Of a stretch of DNA of 64,000 nucleotides, positions 20,599 to 30,354 are shown piece by piece. The stretch comes from Rhynchopus sp. YZ270_cl-10. Its lineage: Eukaryota; Euglenozoa; Diplonemea; Diplonemida; Diplonemidae. The notes under the pieces are model-generated. The model searched no databases. It had not been told where the DNA came from and was given only the letters and a program-made list of their open reading frames with translations. Within the stretch, counting starts at the first letter, position 1; every line of letters begins with the position of its first letter. The position numbers and the translations under genes are program-made. The stretch covers positions 496,001 to 560,000 of the forward strand of contig OZ037875.1 of the NCBI GenBank assembly GCA_964035575.1. The letters are read 5' to 3'.

Positions 20599-20678
20599 TC
20601 CTTTGTGTTGTGTGGGGGCTGTGGGTGGATGGTGGAAATCAAGAAAAAACATAACATAGGACAGTGTGAGGAAGTAAA

Positions 20679-20845
20679 CACGTCCCCTCCACCACCTCAG
20701 TGCCAACACGCACCTCGACAGACGCAGGCGAGACAGCAAACTCTGTGCACGCAACCCTCTTCGCCTCTGCAACGTTTGCGTCGCACGGCACCTCCACTGT
20801 CGCAGTTGCGCCTGACTCTTCCAGCACAAAGGTCACATCCATCAT
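20679..20845 (-). pseudogene. Fragment of the second ubiquitin-like/propeller gene
   Basis: 167 bp matching 47496-47662 with about two base differences in the coding part and no gaps. It covers the first 53 codons or so of the gene at 46502-47659 (MDVTFVLEESGATATVEVP onward). The frame then runs into unrelated DNA and stops soon after, so it cannot make the propeller. It replaces the upstream flank that other array units carry at this place. The high identity implies a recent ectopic copy or conversion event over 27 kb. Confidence 0.88.
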
Positions 20846-20935
20846 TGTGTTTGCGGTGAGGGGGTGGCCATGGTGATATCCATCAATGCTTGCCGATCTC
20901 CTGGTGATCTCTACACGAGATCCTGCGCAAGAAGT

Positions 20936-21058
20936 GTTTGATGCAAAGCAAACTGCATTGAACACACAACCCCAACCCCCAACAACCCGTAGCATGTTCC
21001 AGCCTACGTTACATTATTTCAACACCACAACGCCCAGATGACCCACAAGCAGATTGTA
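20936..21058. repeat. Outlying piece of the array flank
   Basis: Starts GTTTGATGCAAAGCAAACTG and ends near ACCCACAAGCAGATTG. It matches about 13768-13890, 16258-16390 and 18507-18630. It marks the outer edge of the five-gene array. Confidence 0.85.
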
Positions 21059-21728
21059 CGTTGGAGGCGTTCTCCTAATGTTCGACAACGGACGGTGACG
21101 GCACCATCAGAGTCATGCACACATACTTCCTCTCAGCGATGAACCCGCGAAACACTAAAACACTGGGGTGCACATTGAGGGATGCGGTGATTTCTTTGTA
21201 GCTAGATAGAAATAAATCATGTTCTCACTTATTTATTTTCTCCCCACAACCTTCCTTCACCCCCTGTAGGCCCACCCAGGGTGAGGTAAGGTACAGTACT
21301 GAAATCAACGTAGGGGCAGATTGCCTTGCTTCATTTTCGTTGGATTTTTATTTTATTTTATTTGTTGGTGTCGCCCGAAGGCTATTGTACTGAAACGATG
21401 TGAACGTAAAACCACCCTCAACAAGAAAGTAGATTTTTTTTTTTTTTGAAAACTTGGTTGTATTAGTGTAGCCACCCTAGAGTGTGCTCCACTATAATTT
21501 TTTGTTGTTTTTTTTGTATTCAAAAAGTGGTTTTCGCATTATTTTGTGTGAGACAGTGTCTCATGCTGGAACACAATTACATTCTCTCCCTCTCAGCTCA
21601 TCAGCCACCGAAGCACATTTTATCACAACCCTGCACAGTTCTAAGGAATCTCATACGGGCGAAGCCGTTCACTGGAGCGCCGCTACGCAGGAAAGGGGAG
21701 AGGAGGAGGGGGACGAGTCTTGCTGGTC
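21059..21728. other. Intergenic
   Basis: AT-rich DNA between the array and the TRAPPC3 3' end. It holds a family D repeat at 21448-21495 and nothing else recognised. Confidence 0.7.
21448..21495 (-). repeat. Dispersed short repeat, family D
   Basis: On the plus strand: GAAAACTTGGTTGTATTAGT, then GTAGCCACCCTAGAGTGTGC, then TCCACTA. A T run precedes it, so on the minus strand the element ends in an A tail, as in retroposed small RNAs. Other copies: 32862-32908, 34113-34173, 34187-34236, 37253-37299, 50679-50726 and 51783-51832. Confidence 0.75.
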
Positions 21729-23136
21729 TTAATCGTCGTCCTGCTTAAACTCATCCTTAAGGTGTTGAAGGAGCGTCACCCGGATTTCAGTGCCTGTGTG
21801 ATTTTTGTTACGGAGTGTGAAAAAAAAAAAAGAAGCCAATACATTTTGTACGTCGATTGCACGATCAAGATCATGAATTTTCAGAGAGGGGAAAACTTCA
21901 GATACATTGGGGGAAAAATAGGCTCTAAGGAAATCCCCTTCATTTTTGCACCCAAAAAAATACAACTTGACCAAAACTGCAAAAAAGTTGACCATTTTAC
22001 AAACTGCGATTGTAGAATAAAAGATGACCCATAGGTTGCAAAGCCATCTTCTGCAGTTAAGATAGCTGACCTACCACAATTGATTTTTTGAATTTTTTTT
22101 TTTCCCTTCAAAAAACCAACGCTGGTCCCCTGATTCCACAAAAAAAAACCCCACCTTTCAAAACATACTGTTGTCTCCACGGAGTTTGTCTTTCACGAAC
22201 TTTACTTCCGTCTTCCAGAGCACCATTTCGAGGGCACCACGGATAGCACCCGGGAGGACGTTCGAGAACCAGAGGCCTGCGTACTTCTCCGGGAGCTCTG
22301 CGAACGTTGTGAGCGGGTTGTCCTCAACGAGGATGGAGTAGGAGCGTCCGTCCTCCGACCAGTTGTGCACCTCAGCATGCACGCCGAGGAACATCTTGAA
22401 GCCCGCCTTCGCCGTCGCCTCCGCCGTGTCCTGGAACGTCCGACACTGTGTATGGCTCTTCGCCAGGAACTCATCAATAAGGCGCACCCCAATCCGGTAC
22501 CCAATGCTGTCCAGCTGCCCGTTCACCTCCTCCACGTTGTCGCCACTGTCCTGCAGCAGCTGCATCACGAGAGACCCGTACGTCACGATGAAAAGCTCTG
22601 CATTCTGTAGAGGGGGAGAGAGGGAGGCGTAGGAGAGGGAGAGAGGGAAGAGAATTGAAAGTAAATAAAAGGTTTTATCAGATAGTAGTCTGGCCGACTC
22701 TGCCAGACCTTTGAAAATTCTATTTTTTTTTTTTTTTTTGACCTTTTCTTGACTTTCAGAAGTCCAGAAAAAGTCTGGCAGAGTCAGGAAAAAGCCAAGA
22801 AAAAGTCCGGACAGGGAGAAGGAATATGGGTCACTCCTCGTTTGGTGTGGCTGTGTGGATACTCACAAGATGCCAGTTGTTCAGAAGGGCTTCCACGAAC
22901 CACATTGGTAGATTTGTGATCCCTGTCCCCAGGCCTCCCCCTCCTCTGTGCCGCCTTCGTAGCTTTGCAACCACAGGCGAACCATCACCTTTGACTAAAA
23001 TCGTTATCGTGCAGCATTCAGCCACAGGGGTCAGAACGTTGGGGTCGGGGGGGTGCCATACAATCTTCTCCATATTGTTAAAGACCTTGTCGCCCACCTT
23101 CTTCATAGATGCCGCATCGTTGGCGGAAGGCTGCAT
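21729..23136 (-). CDS. TRAPPC3: TRAPP complex subunit Bet3/TRAPPC3, three exons
   Basis: Exons are 23136-23062, 22604-22169 and 21793-21729; joined, they give 191 residues, close to the 180-193 of known Bet3 proteins. Both introns have GTATG donors and CAG acceptors and both joins keep frame. Family signatures are clear: NAELFIVTYGSLVMQLLQD, IGYRIGVRLIDEFLAKS, AGFKMFLGVHAEVHNW, NPLTTFAELPEKYAGL, and WFSNVLPGAIRGALEMVLW. Cys79 sits at the position palmitoylated in yeast and human Bet3. Two Bet3 subunits form part of the TRAPP core that tethers ER-derived vesicles and activates the Rab1/Ypt1 GTPase. Intron 1 (457 bp) contains a short inverted-repeat element, and its 5' part stays open in frame past the donor, so intron retention or a second donor (GTGAGT near 22867) would give an altered protein. 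Confidence 0.96.
22696..22785. mobile_element. Short inverted-repeat element in TRAPPC3 intron 1
   Basis: GACTCTGCCAGAC (22696-22708) pairs exactly with GTCTGGCAGAGTC (22773-22785), with a long T run between. It is non-coding and could be a MITE or a simple hairpin. Confidence 0.55.
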
Positions 23137-23427
23137 GGTTGTAACCCTTTGTGTTGTGTCGGCTTTGCTTCTGTTCAGCTTTGCTTCACTATAGAATAGT
23201 ACCCCCTTTTCCCCTTGGGCCTGCGCGGCCTCTGCTTCGTTGGTGTGTGGTGGGAGGGGTGTCTTGTGAGGGTAATTCTTGCGCAGAACATAGGTGGTGT
23301 TTGATAACAGATTTAGAGTGGGTTAACGCCTGAACATAGACCCAGAACGAACCCGGTGCTGGGAGTGGTCGCACACAGTACAAAAAAAAAAGGTTGAAAG
23401 TGCAAACGCCTCAAAAAAAAGGGAGGG

Positions 23428-23530
23428 TTGACTTGAAACACAACGGCCTCTAGTGATCAGTGTACCTTGGTATATCACCGGTGTACCAGGGGGTGGACCC
23501 CCCCAACCATGTCTTACATCCATTTCATGA
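23428..23530 (+). repeat. Dispersed short repeat, family B
   Basis: Reads GTTGACTTGAAACACAACGG, then CAGTGTACCTTGGTATATCA and TACATCCATTTCATG. It follows a short family A piece at 23391-23412. Confidence 0.7.
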
Positions 23531-23832
23531 GGGGGGGAAAATGAGGGGATTTAAAAAAATACAATCAAAGCTTCTCTATAATGATCCAAAACGTTCACAT
23601 GGTTTTCTTTGCCTTATAGGGCAACCGTTTGCGTTACAACACTTTTTTTTTTGAAAGTCTGTCTTTTTTCTTGGGCTGCCCATATGGAATAGGCCCACTT
23701 TCTTCCTCTCCCCTCCGTCCCTCTGAAGGCGAAAGCGATTATCGGCCTTCAAAAATAAAATAAAATAATTGGCAACGACACTGCACTCAATACATCCTGC
23801 AGAGAAAAAGAATTACAAAAGAAAAATAAAAT

Positions 23833-23874
23833 TTTGTCAGATAAACCAAGCCTCTGTGCTTAGTCACTTAAAAG
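23833..23874 (+). repeat. Dispersed short repeat, family C
   Basis: Reads TTGTCAGATAAACCAAGCCT, then CTGTGCTTAGTCACTTAAAA. It is a diverged copy with the same hairpin ends. Confidence 0.55.
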
Positions 23875-24291
23875 GTATTCTGTACAAACAATGAAAAAAA
23901 AAAAAGGGTACACCCAAAGAGGATTAGGACGATTACAGAAAAGGGCACACCTCGTCCCTAAGAGTGTGGCTGAGATATGACAAAAAGAAAAGAAAAGAAA
24001 AGTTGAAAAAAAATATGAATGTGCCTCTAGACCTATTGCGGTTAACGGTACGGCCTGATGCAAGAGAAAGCCATCTCCCCTGTTTTTTCCATGCACTTCC
24101 ACTAGACACCCTACTGCACAAAAGTAGTGCAGCTTTCCAAGGTGGCTAACCACGTGTACACATCTAAAAAAAGAGGAGAAGCGCCAGCTTCAGCTCCCCC
24201 AATTATTATTTTTTTTATTTTGAGAAAGTACCCCTCCCTTCCCCTCCCCTCCCCCCCATATACACAACCCCCATAGCTAACCAAAGAAAAT

Positions 24292-24400
24292 TTGACATTG
24301 AAATACAAAAAGCCTTCTCGTGAACAGTGTACCTTGGTACAATGACCGGTGAACCGTGGGTGGACCCCTAAACCATGCAGTCCTACAATCCATTTCGAGG
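24292..24400 (+). repeat. Dispersed short repeat, family B (long form)
   Basis: Reads TTGAAATACAAAAAGCCTTC, then GAACAGTGTACCTTGG, TACAATGACCGG, TGGACCCC and ATCCATTTCGAGG. It is the most complete copy of this family in the window. Confidence 0.75.
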
Positions 24401-24641
24401 TTAAATTTGATAGAAAACTGGCAAAAATGAGTTCTCTTTATACCACTATCGGTATCGTGCAGGAACAAACACTGCGAGAAGAGTTACTTCTCTGGGGGGT
24501 TTTTTCTCCTCTTTTTGAGGGTTTTTTCCCCTCTTCAAAAACAGTTGCATAAACGATTATTTTTTTGATAATAGTATAGTCAGGGATTTTTCTAATTCTG
24601 GATTGGGATTGGGATTTCGGAAAAATAAAAAAATTCCCTGA

Positions 24642-25293
24642 AAAAAATTCCCTGTTTTTCCCTACAGCAATTTCAGGTACATTCTACTCCACCCCACCCC
24701 CAGAGAGTTTCGCCTGTGGGATGCGATCGATCAACGCGATCAAATAAAGCGAAAAAAAGGGGAAAAGGAAAAAAAAAAAGTCCCGGATTTTTGAGGAAAA
24801 AAATGTCTCTCCAGGCGGTTGCTGTAGTTGTGGGTGCGGATGTTCACGTCAGTTGCAGTCAAACGTCCAGCATCGGAGACATTTGAGGTTGTGCACAAGA
24901 AGAAGGAGAAGACGTGTCAATCGCATTCAATTATGAGGGTTGTAAGACGGAGGAGATCTCAAATGTTGCGTACCGTGGCTTCGCCAGGAACCTTTGGGTG
25001 CCATGACTGCCGTTTCTTTCATAAATGTACCGAGGTTACTGATAAGGCTGACACACTACGGATTGTGGTTCACCCCTCCCCACCTGCCTTTTGTGCATCA
25101 GAGGGGAGAAAGCGCCACGCCTCCCTGCACTGGCAGGGAGTCGCGCAGCGACCGCTTTTACGGGGGGAAAGCTCGGGACCCCAAATGACCCCCGGCGAGA
25201 GCCCTGACGACATATCGGGAAATTTTTTTTTCCCCCCACAAAAAAGTCAAAAAACAGCCCAAAAACTATACCAATAAAACAGGGAATTTTTTG
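24642..25293. mobile_element. Possible 650-bp inverted-repeat element
   Basis: AAAAAAATTCCCTGTTTTTC near 24645 is mirrored by AAAACAGGGAATTTTTTGG near 25276, about 15 of 16 bases. Just outside and at the ends, GGATTGGGATTTCGG appears on both sides as a direct repeat. A GC-richer centre is open on the plus strand from 24828 (149 codons, including GCHDCRFFHKCTEV) but resembles no transposase I know. This is tentative. Confidence 0.35.
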
Positions 25294-25413
25294 GATTGGG
25301 ATTTCGGAATTTGGCCAAAAAGGGACGGATTTAGAGATATCCTTGAGTATAGTACGAATAATCCCTGCCAAATGCCAAAGCTATGGTATATCTCAGTCTC
25401 GACCTTTTCTCCC

Positions 25414-28400
25414 TCAGAGATTCTTGAAATGTGCGCGCGCACGTTTACTGAGAACCTTCGAATCTTTAGAAATCTTTTTGAGCTTTTCTACCGCCGTTTG
25501 GAGGAGAGCACGGTTTTGCGGGTTTAGGGTGCTTACATTTAGATCAGCGATGGCATCGTGCACGAGAACCGCGTGGTCTTTGCAATCAAAACATTTTCCT
25601 GAGAGTGGAGCTGCCGAGAGTACGACGGTGTACAGCGCTTGGGGGTCAAGCGTACCAAGCGCCTGCTGCAACACACTCAACTTCATCAACGCCCAGCACG
25701 CATAGGTCACACAGGCTGCCATTTCAGAGTGCTTCTTCTTCTTTGCTTCAAGAAATGCACGGACCATCTCCACCATCACACCGTTTGCTGCGCTTGCAAA
25801 CCCGGCACTCTCCGCTCCCAATGCACCAGACGAAACCAACACCACCGCCACCGTTCCAATCGATGCACATGCCGAGGAGATACATTCGTATCCATACGTT
25901 TCCAACGCCGTCACATCCTTACTCGAAAGAGACCGGATGTACGCAAACACTGCCTCCAAAAGCTGTGGGATGAACACCGTATATCCCTTCTCCAGAAGCG
26001 ACGTAGAACCGCTGAAACCTAGCTCCCTGAGGTTTGGGGTGTCCGAGATGAATGAGAGGAACGCCTCTGCGAGAAGGGGCATGGCGGCCTCACGTACATG
26101 CGGCTGCTTTACGAGAAGCGTCTCCATTGCTATTGCGGTGAGGTGCTGGAGCTTTGTCTCTGCTTCCTCATCCTCATCGTCGCTGTCCTCTTCATCAGAC
26201 TCAATAGAACACCGTTCGTCCTCCGCTGCTTTGTCCTCACGGTTGCTTGAATCCTGCAGCACTGTCGTAAAGAACGATACCAACCCCACCGCATGCTGTG
26301 GTGTAATCCACATGCAGTTCTCCCGCTTCACGCAATCACAGATTGTTCGCATGATATCGGTTACCAAAGAGGTGACCGATTCGCCGATAAAAATGTGTTG
26401 CAGAAGGTATTGCAGGCTTTGGTCTAGTAGAGTTGGCCCAACGAAGGTTGCAGCGGCAGAACTAATGTCCAAAAATTTTGCTAGCGATTCGAATGCGGCA
26501 GCAAAGACCGGGAGTTTTGCGGGTTGTTGGATATTGGCGTAGAGAACCTCTAGCATGGAGTTGCGTTGTGCGTCTGGCAGCACCGCGCCGGTGGCACTGC
26601 AGATATCCCCTAGGAGTGAGAGGGCGTCCGCCTTCTCGCTGACAATGGTAGAGTTTTGGTTTTTCAGAACCGCGTCTTCTGATGCACTGAAGGTGAGGGT
26701 GCTGCCCACTTCGCATTCCGTTGCGTTTACCCTAAGGAGAATGGTAGGAAGCACAATGTGTAGGTACGGTGCAAAGTCTGCACCCAACACCTCAGCGAAA
26801 ACACCAAAGACACGAAGCAGTGCCTCAATCCGTATGTCCTCTTGAGACCCAAACCTCTGCAGGTCAGCAAGCACCGCAGCAAGCCCTCCCATGATCTGTT
26901 CTACGTCGCCCCGGAGAACCTCCTTGCCTACCCGCTCTGCAAGCTTTGCGAGGCAGTCCAGACACTCTGCGCCTAGCTTATTCCAATTGATATGCAGATC
27001 GCGTGCGTTTGCGTTCGCAGTCTGTAGAGTCGCAATGATAATGCCAAGCAAATTAGCGTACTCCGCAACGACCAGACCTTTCGATGCATTTCCGATGACG
27101 TCCGTCAACGCGCTCATCGCCCCGGTCTTCACAAAGTCAAGCGTCTTCGCGATGTGTGGAGGGTATTTCGTATAGTTGTGCTGCAAAACTTCGAGGAGGT
27201 GTTTCAATAGGGGTGCAAACATGGCGTCGCACGCTCCACTTGGCGCATGCATATAAAACATCGACACAGCAGTACAGGTTCTCGCTTGGATCCGAGGATG
27301 TGGGTCGGTAGAACACAAGGCTGCCAATGCAGGCACCACTTCACTCTGGTAATCTCTTGTGAACGCCTTGAAATCAATGCAAAACTGATAGCAACACTCT
27401 ACCGCAGTCACACGCACATACGGATGCGGGTGGGTAAGGTGCTGCAACACTACCCCGGTTAAATGCTTCAAATCCTTCTTCATATACGTGGTCAGCCCCT
27501 CCGCCATTTGGCTTAGACACGTTAATGCTACCACTCGGTACTGCCAGGCCTCTTTGCTGAAGTATGTGGAGCAGACGGCTTGCAAATGAGTGTAGGTTTG
27601 TTTGACGGAGAGACAGTCGGCGATGCGCTGCAACGCGAACTTTGCGTTTACAAAGCTGAAGGTGTGGAGGAAGTCTTCATCGTCGAGGAAGTGCGTGACA
27701 CTCCAGTCCTGCATGGTCGCCTCTGCTTGCTGGGCATCAATCTGCGCGACCAAGTATTCTGCCGTCTTCGGGAGCAACGTTGCAATAAAATTCTGCAATT
27801 TCGCAACCTTAGCAGGCGCCGCATCGCACACTGCAAGCACCAACTCTAAAGCAGCGCATTCCACCCTCTCATCAAGCCCTCCCCCAAACGCTACCCCAAC
27901 AAAGAACTCCAGGGTCTTCCCAATAAGCTGCGGCTGGTGTCTATGCAGAATGCTCTTCTGCTCCTGACATGCGACAGTAAAGCTGTCAATCACCTCCAGC
28001 GTAAAGGAAGTCCGTCCAGCGTCCCCAACAGACCGCACTAAGATCTCCAAAATGCTTGGGAGAAGTGCGGAGAAGTCGCGAATCATATCTTCCTCCTCAT
28101 CGTCCAGCATTGTTGTGATCTCCAGAATGCCCTCAACTGCCGCTAAGCAGACCACCGTGCTTTGCTCATTTTTTTCCACCTCCAAAGTGTTTTTGTAGAT
28201 TTGGAGAAGCGCAGGGATGTGCTCCCGTAGCGCACCTTCTGCGAGTTCAGAGAAGATAGACGCGAATATTGTTAGAATGGATCCACGCACCGCAGGTCTT
28301 GAATCGGAGAGGCCTTGGGTGAGGGTCTGGAGAAAGTCGTTCCATTGATTTTCTGGAATCAATTTCTGCGCCAAATCTGAAATACAGAGTTGAACTTGGG

Positions 28401-28701
28401 TGCGCATGTTTTGAGGCATATCGAGGGTGAGAAGCTGAAGGATTTGGGTCTTGCATTGTGCACGGCTTTGCTCCCCTAGAAGAGGCCAGGCGTTGAACAG
28501 GACTGATGCGCCACCAACAAACTTACGCAGCAACATTGCACTCAACAGACGTACCCCTTGGTCAGACGCCCCGCAACACAGCTCCAGCAACGACGCCACT
28601 GCCTCCTCGGGTCGTGCCTTCACACCACTTAGAAGCGCCGCCTCACCTTCCTTCCTCGCTTGGTTGTCCTGCCCAAGCAGGCTTCTGAGGATCGGCTCCA
28701 T
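25414..28701 (-). CDS. Importin-5-type karyopherin beta (1,095 residues)
   Basis: One uninterrupted frame of 1,095 residues, matching the length of human importin-5 (1,097) and yeast Kap121 (1,089). The N-terminus LRSLLGQDNQARKEGEAAL is the usual first HEAT repeat, followed by LLSAMLLRKFV, typical of importin-beta N-terminal repeats. HEAT repeats run to the end, with IPO5-like stretches such as WNDFLQTLTQGLSDSRPAVR, HPHPYVRVTAVECCYQFC and KGLVVAEYANLLGIII. An acidic loop (SDEEDSDDEDEEAE) lies near residue 840. The protein should bind RanGTP with its N-terminal arch and carry ribosomal proteins, histones or other cargo into the nucleus. There is no intron despite the length. A family E repeat lies 40 bp upstream of the start. 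Confidence 0.95.
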   Translation of the reverse strand: MEPILRSLLGQDNQARKEGEAALLSGVKARPEEAVASLLELCCGASDQGVRLLSAMLLRKFVGGASVLFNAWPLLGEQSRAQCKTQILQLLTLDMPQNMRTQVQLCISDLAQKLIPENQWNDFLQTLTQGLSDSRPAVRGSILTIFASIFSELAEGALREHIPALLQIYKNTLEVEKNEQSTVVCLAAVEGILEITTMLDDEEEDMIRDFSALLPSILEILVRSVGDAGRTSFTLEVIDSFTVACQEQKSILHRHQPQLIGKTLEFFVGVAFGGGLDERVECAALELVLAVCDAAPAKVAKLQNFIATLLPKTAEYLVAQIDAQQAEATMQDWSVTHFLDDEDFLHTFSFVNAKFALQRIADCLSVKQTYTHLQAVCSTYFSKEAWQYRVVALTCLSQMAEGLTTYMKKDLKHLTGVVLQHLTHPHPYVRVTAVECCYQFCIDFKAFTRDYQSEVVPALAALCSTDPHPRIQARTCTAVSMFYMHAPSGACDAMFAPLLKHLLEVLQHNYTKYPPHIAKTLDFVKTGAMSALTDVIGNASKGLVVAEYANLLGIIIATLQTANANARDLHINWNKLGAECLDCLAKLAERVGKEVLRGDVEQIMGGLAAVLADLQRFGSQEDIRIEALLRVFGVFAEVLGADFAPYLHIVLPTILLRVNATECEVGSTLTFSASEDAVLKNQNSTIVSEKADALSLLGDICSATGAVLPDAQRNSMLEVLYANIQQPAKLPVFAAAFESLAKFLDISSAAATFVGPTLLDQSLQYLLQHIFIGESVTSLVTDIMRTICDCVKRENCMWITPQHAVGLVSFFTTVLQDSSNREDKAAEDERCSIESDEEDSDDEDEEAETKLQHLTAIAMETLLVKQPHVREAAMPLLAEAFLSFISDTPNLRELGFSGSTSLLEKGYTVFIPQLLEAVFAYIRSLSSKDVTALETYGYECISSACASIGTVAVVLVSSGALGAESAGFASAANGVMVEMVRAFLEAKKKKHSEMAACVTYACWALMKLSVLQQALGTLDPQALYTVVLSAAPLSGKCFDCKDHAVLVHDAIADLNVSTLNPQNRALLQTAVEKLKKISKDSKVLSKRARAHFKNL

Positions 28702-28743
28702 TGTACTGTTCGTTTCTTTTCTGGAATAAATATGGTCAAGAAC

Positions 28744-28825
28744 AAAGTGAAGTTATTAATGCAGGCACCTCCGACTGACCCACGTACGATGCCAGCCATC
28801 CGGATGAAAGCACAAGTACCCTGCG
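28744..28825 (+). repeat. Dispersed short repeat, family E
   Basis: Second copy of the repeat at 9541-9625; shares ACTGACCCACGTACGATGCC and AGCACAAGTACC. Confidence 0.65.
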
Positions 28826-29663
28826 GCCAACAACAGAAGATGTAAAAAGGAAACCTAATGACTGGCCCGTACCGTAAGAGAACGAGGGCGGTTCACAACC
28901 GCTCGACAGCCGGCGGCCCACCTTCCGTTGAAGAGTTGTGAGCTTACAGGTACTGCAGTTCGCTGCACCCAACGCTTGATGCACGATAGTCTACACAAGA
29001 GAGCAGAAACCCAAAAACACAAAAAGGGGTGGGCGGGGGGGTCACAACATCTCTCTCTTGGCGCCCCATGCTGTACCGACAGTTGGGCCTCACCCTTTCT
29101 CTTAGGGATATACATGGACGTCCTTACAGGCAGCACACCGTAACCCAAAGGCGTGGCAGAGAGACTCCGTAGAGCGACTCTGGCCTGACCGCTGGCCATT
29201 TATGCTCCGGGTGCGAGCACCCATCATAGCATAGGGGGGCCAACCTGACCCAGCATTTATATACCCTGCCAGGGTGAACTTGCATAAAAGAGGGCAGGGG
29301 CGTTTAGACCCTGAGGACTAGGGGAAGTCCCGCATACCCCAACAGAAAGACAAAGGCTATGCACTGGTGATATAGGAGAGGCAGGGTTGCTGAAAAACAA
29401 AAAGACCCTGAAGGCACAAAAACGCCCCGCATACCCCTCCTCGCCTCCTGTTTTGTAATCTCAGGTAGGAGACATCGGTTCGAGCGGTCAACACCTTCAT
29501 AGAGTTTCTGGAGGAACGGACCCCCGGATGCAATTTAAGGTCCAGCCCAGGTGGTCCAGCCCAGGAGGGAACAAAAGAGAGATGCCCCGAGGAAGGAATG
29601 CAAAAATTAAACGGTGGTTGCTAATGCTGTGACCGATGTATGACGGTCATAGGGGGGAAAAAA

Positions 29664-29760
29664 GTTGGCTTTGAAATACAGCCGTGAACAGCGTGCCTTG
29701 GTATATCAATGTACCAGGGGTGGGCCCGCAACCATAGTCCTACGATCCATTTCGTGGTTT
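29664..29760 (+). repeat. Dispersed short repeat, family B
   Basis: Reads GGCTTTGAAATACAGCC, then GTGAACAGCGTGCCTTGGTA and CTACGATCCATTTCGTGG. It sits between two GC-rich non-coding islands. Confidence 0.7.
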
Positions 29761-30354
29761 GCGTTTGAAAGAGATGGGGGGAAAAAAAAATCCGTCGTGT
29801 GTTGAGTGTTCCCTACCCAGTGCATCGTGCCCCCCTCAGCCCAACAGAACGTTCCTGACATAGCCGAGCAACCCCAGCTTGCATCCCACGCAAGCCCGCG
29901 TCTCTCTCTTTCATCATGCAAACCAGACAACAGGACGCTGACCCCCGATCTGATTCTGATGACGATGACCAGTATGACGGTGGTCGTAACGAAAACGAAC
30001 GGCAAAAGGGTTCCCCCCCATACAAGCCCCCTTCCAGCGAGGTTGCCCTCAGTGTATGCAAGCAACGGGAATCAGCATCGGGAATCTGTCCCCCGTCCCA
30101 CCGACACACCCTACTGCCTCCCCTCCCCACTACCTCCCTACCTCAGCCTCGAAACAACAAAACGTTGTGGCATCTTCCACATGGCTAATGTTCGATACGG
30201 GGCGAAGCGCCCATGCAGATGATAAAACACCTGCCGGTTTGATTCCCCTCCCCCCCCTCGGAGGGCCCCCCCTCCCGCCCTTCTAGATCCCAGACACGGC
30301 TTCCTCTGCTTCAGGCCACCCTCACCTCACCTCACCTCACATCCTCTCGCTCCA

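Larger units (their letters stand above)
9671..20640 (-). repeat. Five-unit tandem segmental duplication
   Basis: Units start at about 9671, 11548, 13921, 16421 and 18657, each beginning AAAACTTGAAAACGTTAG. They measure about 1.9, 2.4, 2.5, 2.2 and 2.0 kb. Each holds one ubiquitin-like/propeller gene plus a shared non-coding flank with GGAGTAGGCGTGACTAAG (or close variants) and AATTCAGGAGAACGGAAAC. Length differences come from the flanks, which have lost or gained blocks. Coding parts are nearly identical apart from discrete variable patches, so the array is young or homogenised by gene conversion. Part of the upstream flank recurs beyond the fifth gene at 20936-21058. Confidence 0.95.
23137..25413. 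other. 2.3 kb intergenic stretch with repeats
   Basis: Between TRAPPC3 and importin-5. It contains families A (23391-23412), B (23428-23530, 24292-24400) and C (23833-23874), plus a possible 650-bp element at 24642-25293. No gene is supported. Confidence 0.65.

Noticed and set aside
10717-20659. Plus-strand frames of 90-270 codons through the propeller array
   Set aside because: They are antisense shadows of high-GC genes; they repeat in each unit and have no recognisable domain.
19372-20829. Longer 485-residue version of array copy 5 with an added N-terminus
   Set aside because: The extra codons come from the inserted propeller-gene fragment read in another frame; all other copies start at MEVHV.
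22831-23136. Single 101-residue gene at the TRAPPC3 first exon
   Set aside because: The first 25 codons join the Bet3 body through a good GTATGG donor and match the family N-terminus; the rest is intron.
24828-25277. 149-codon plus-strand frame as a gene
   Set aside because: It has no recognisable domain and ends in translated homopolymer; kept only as part of a possible element.
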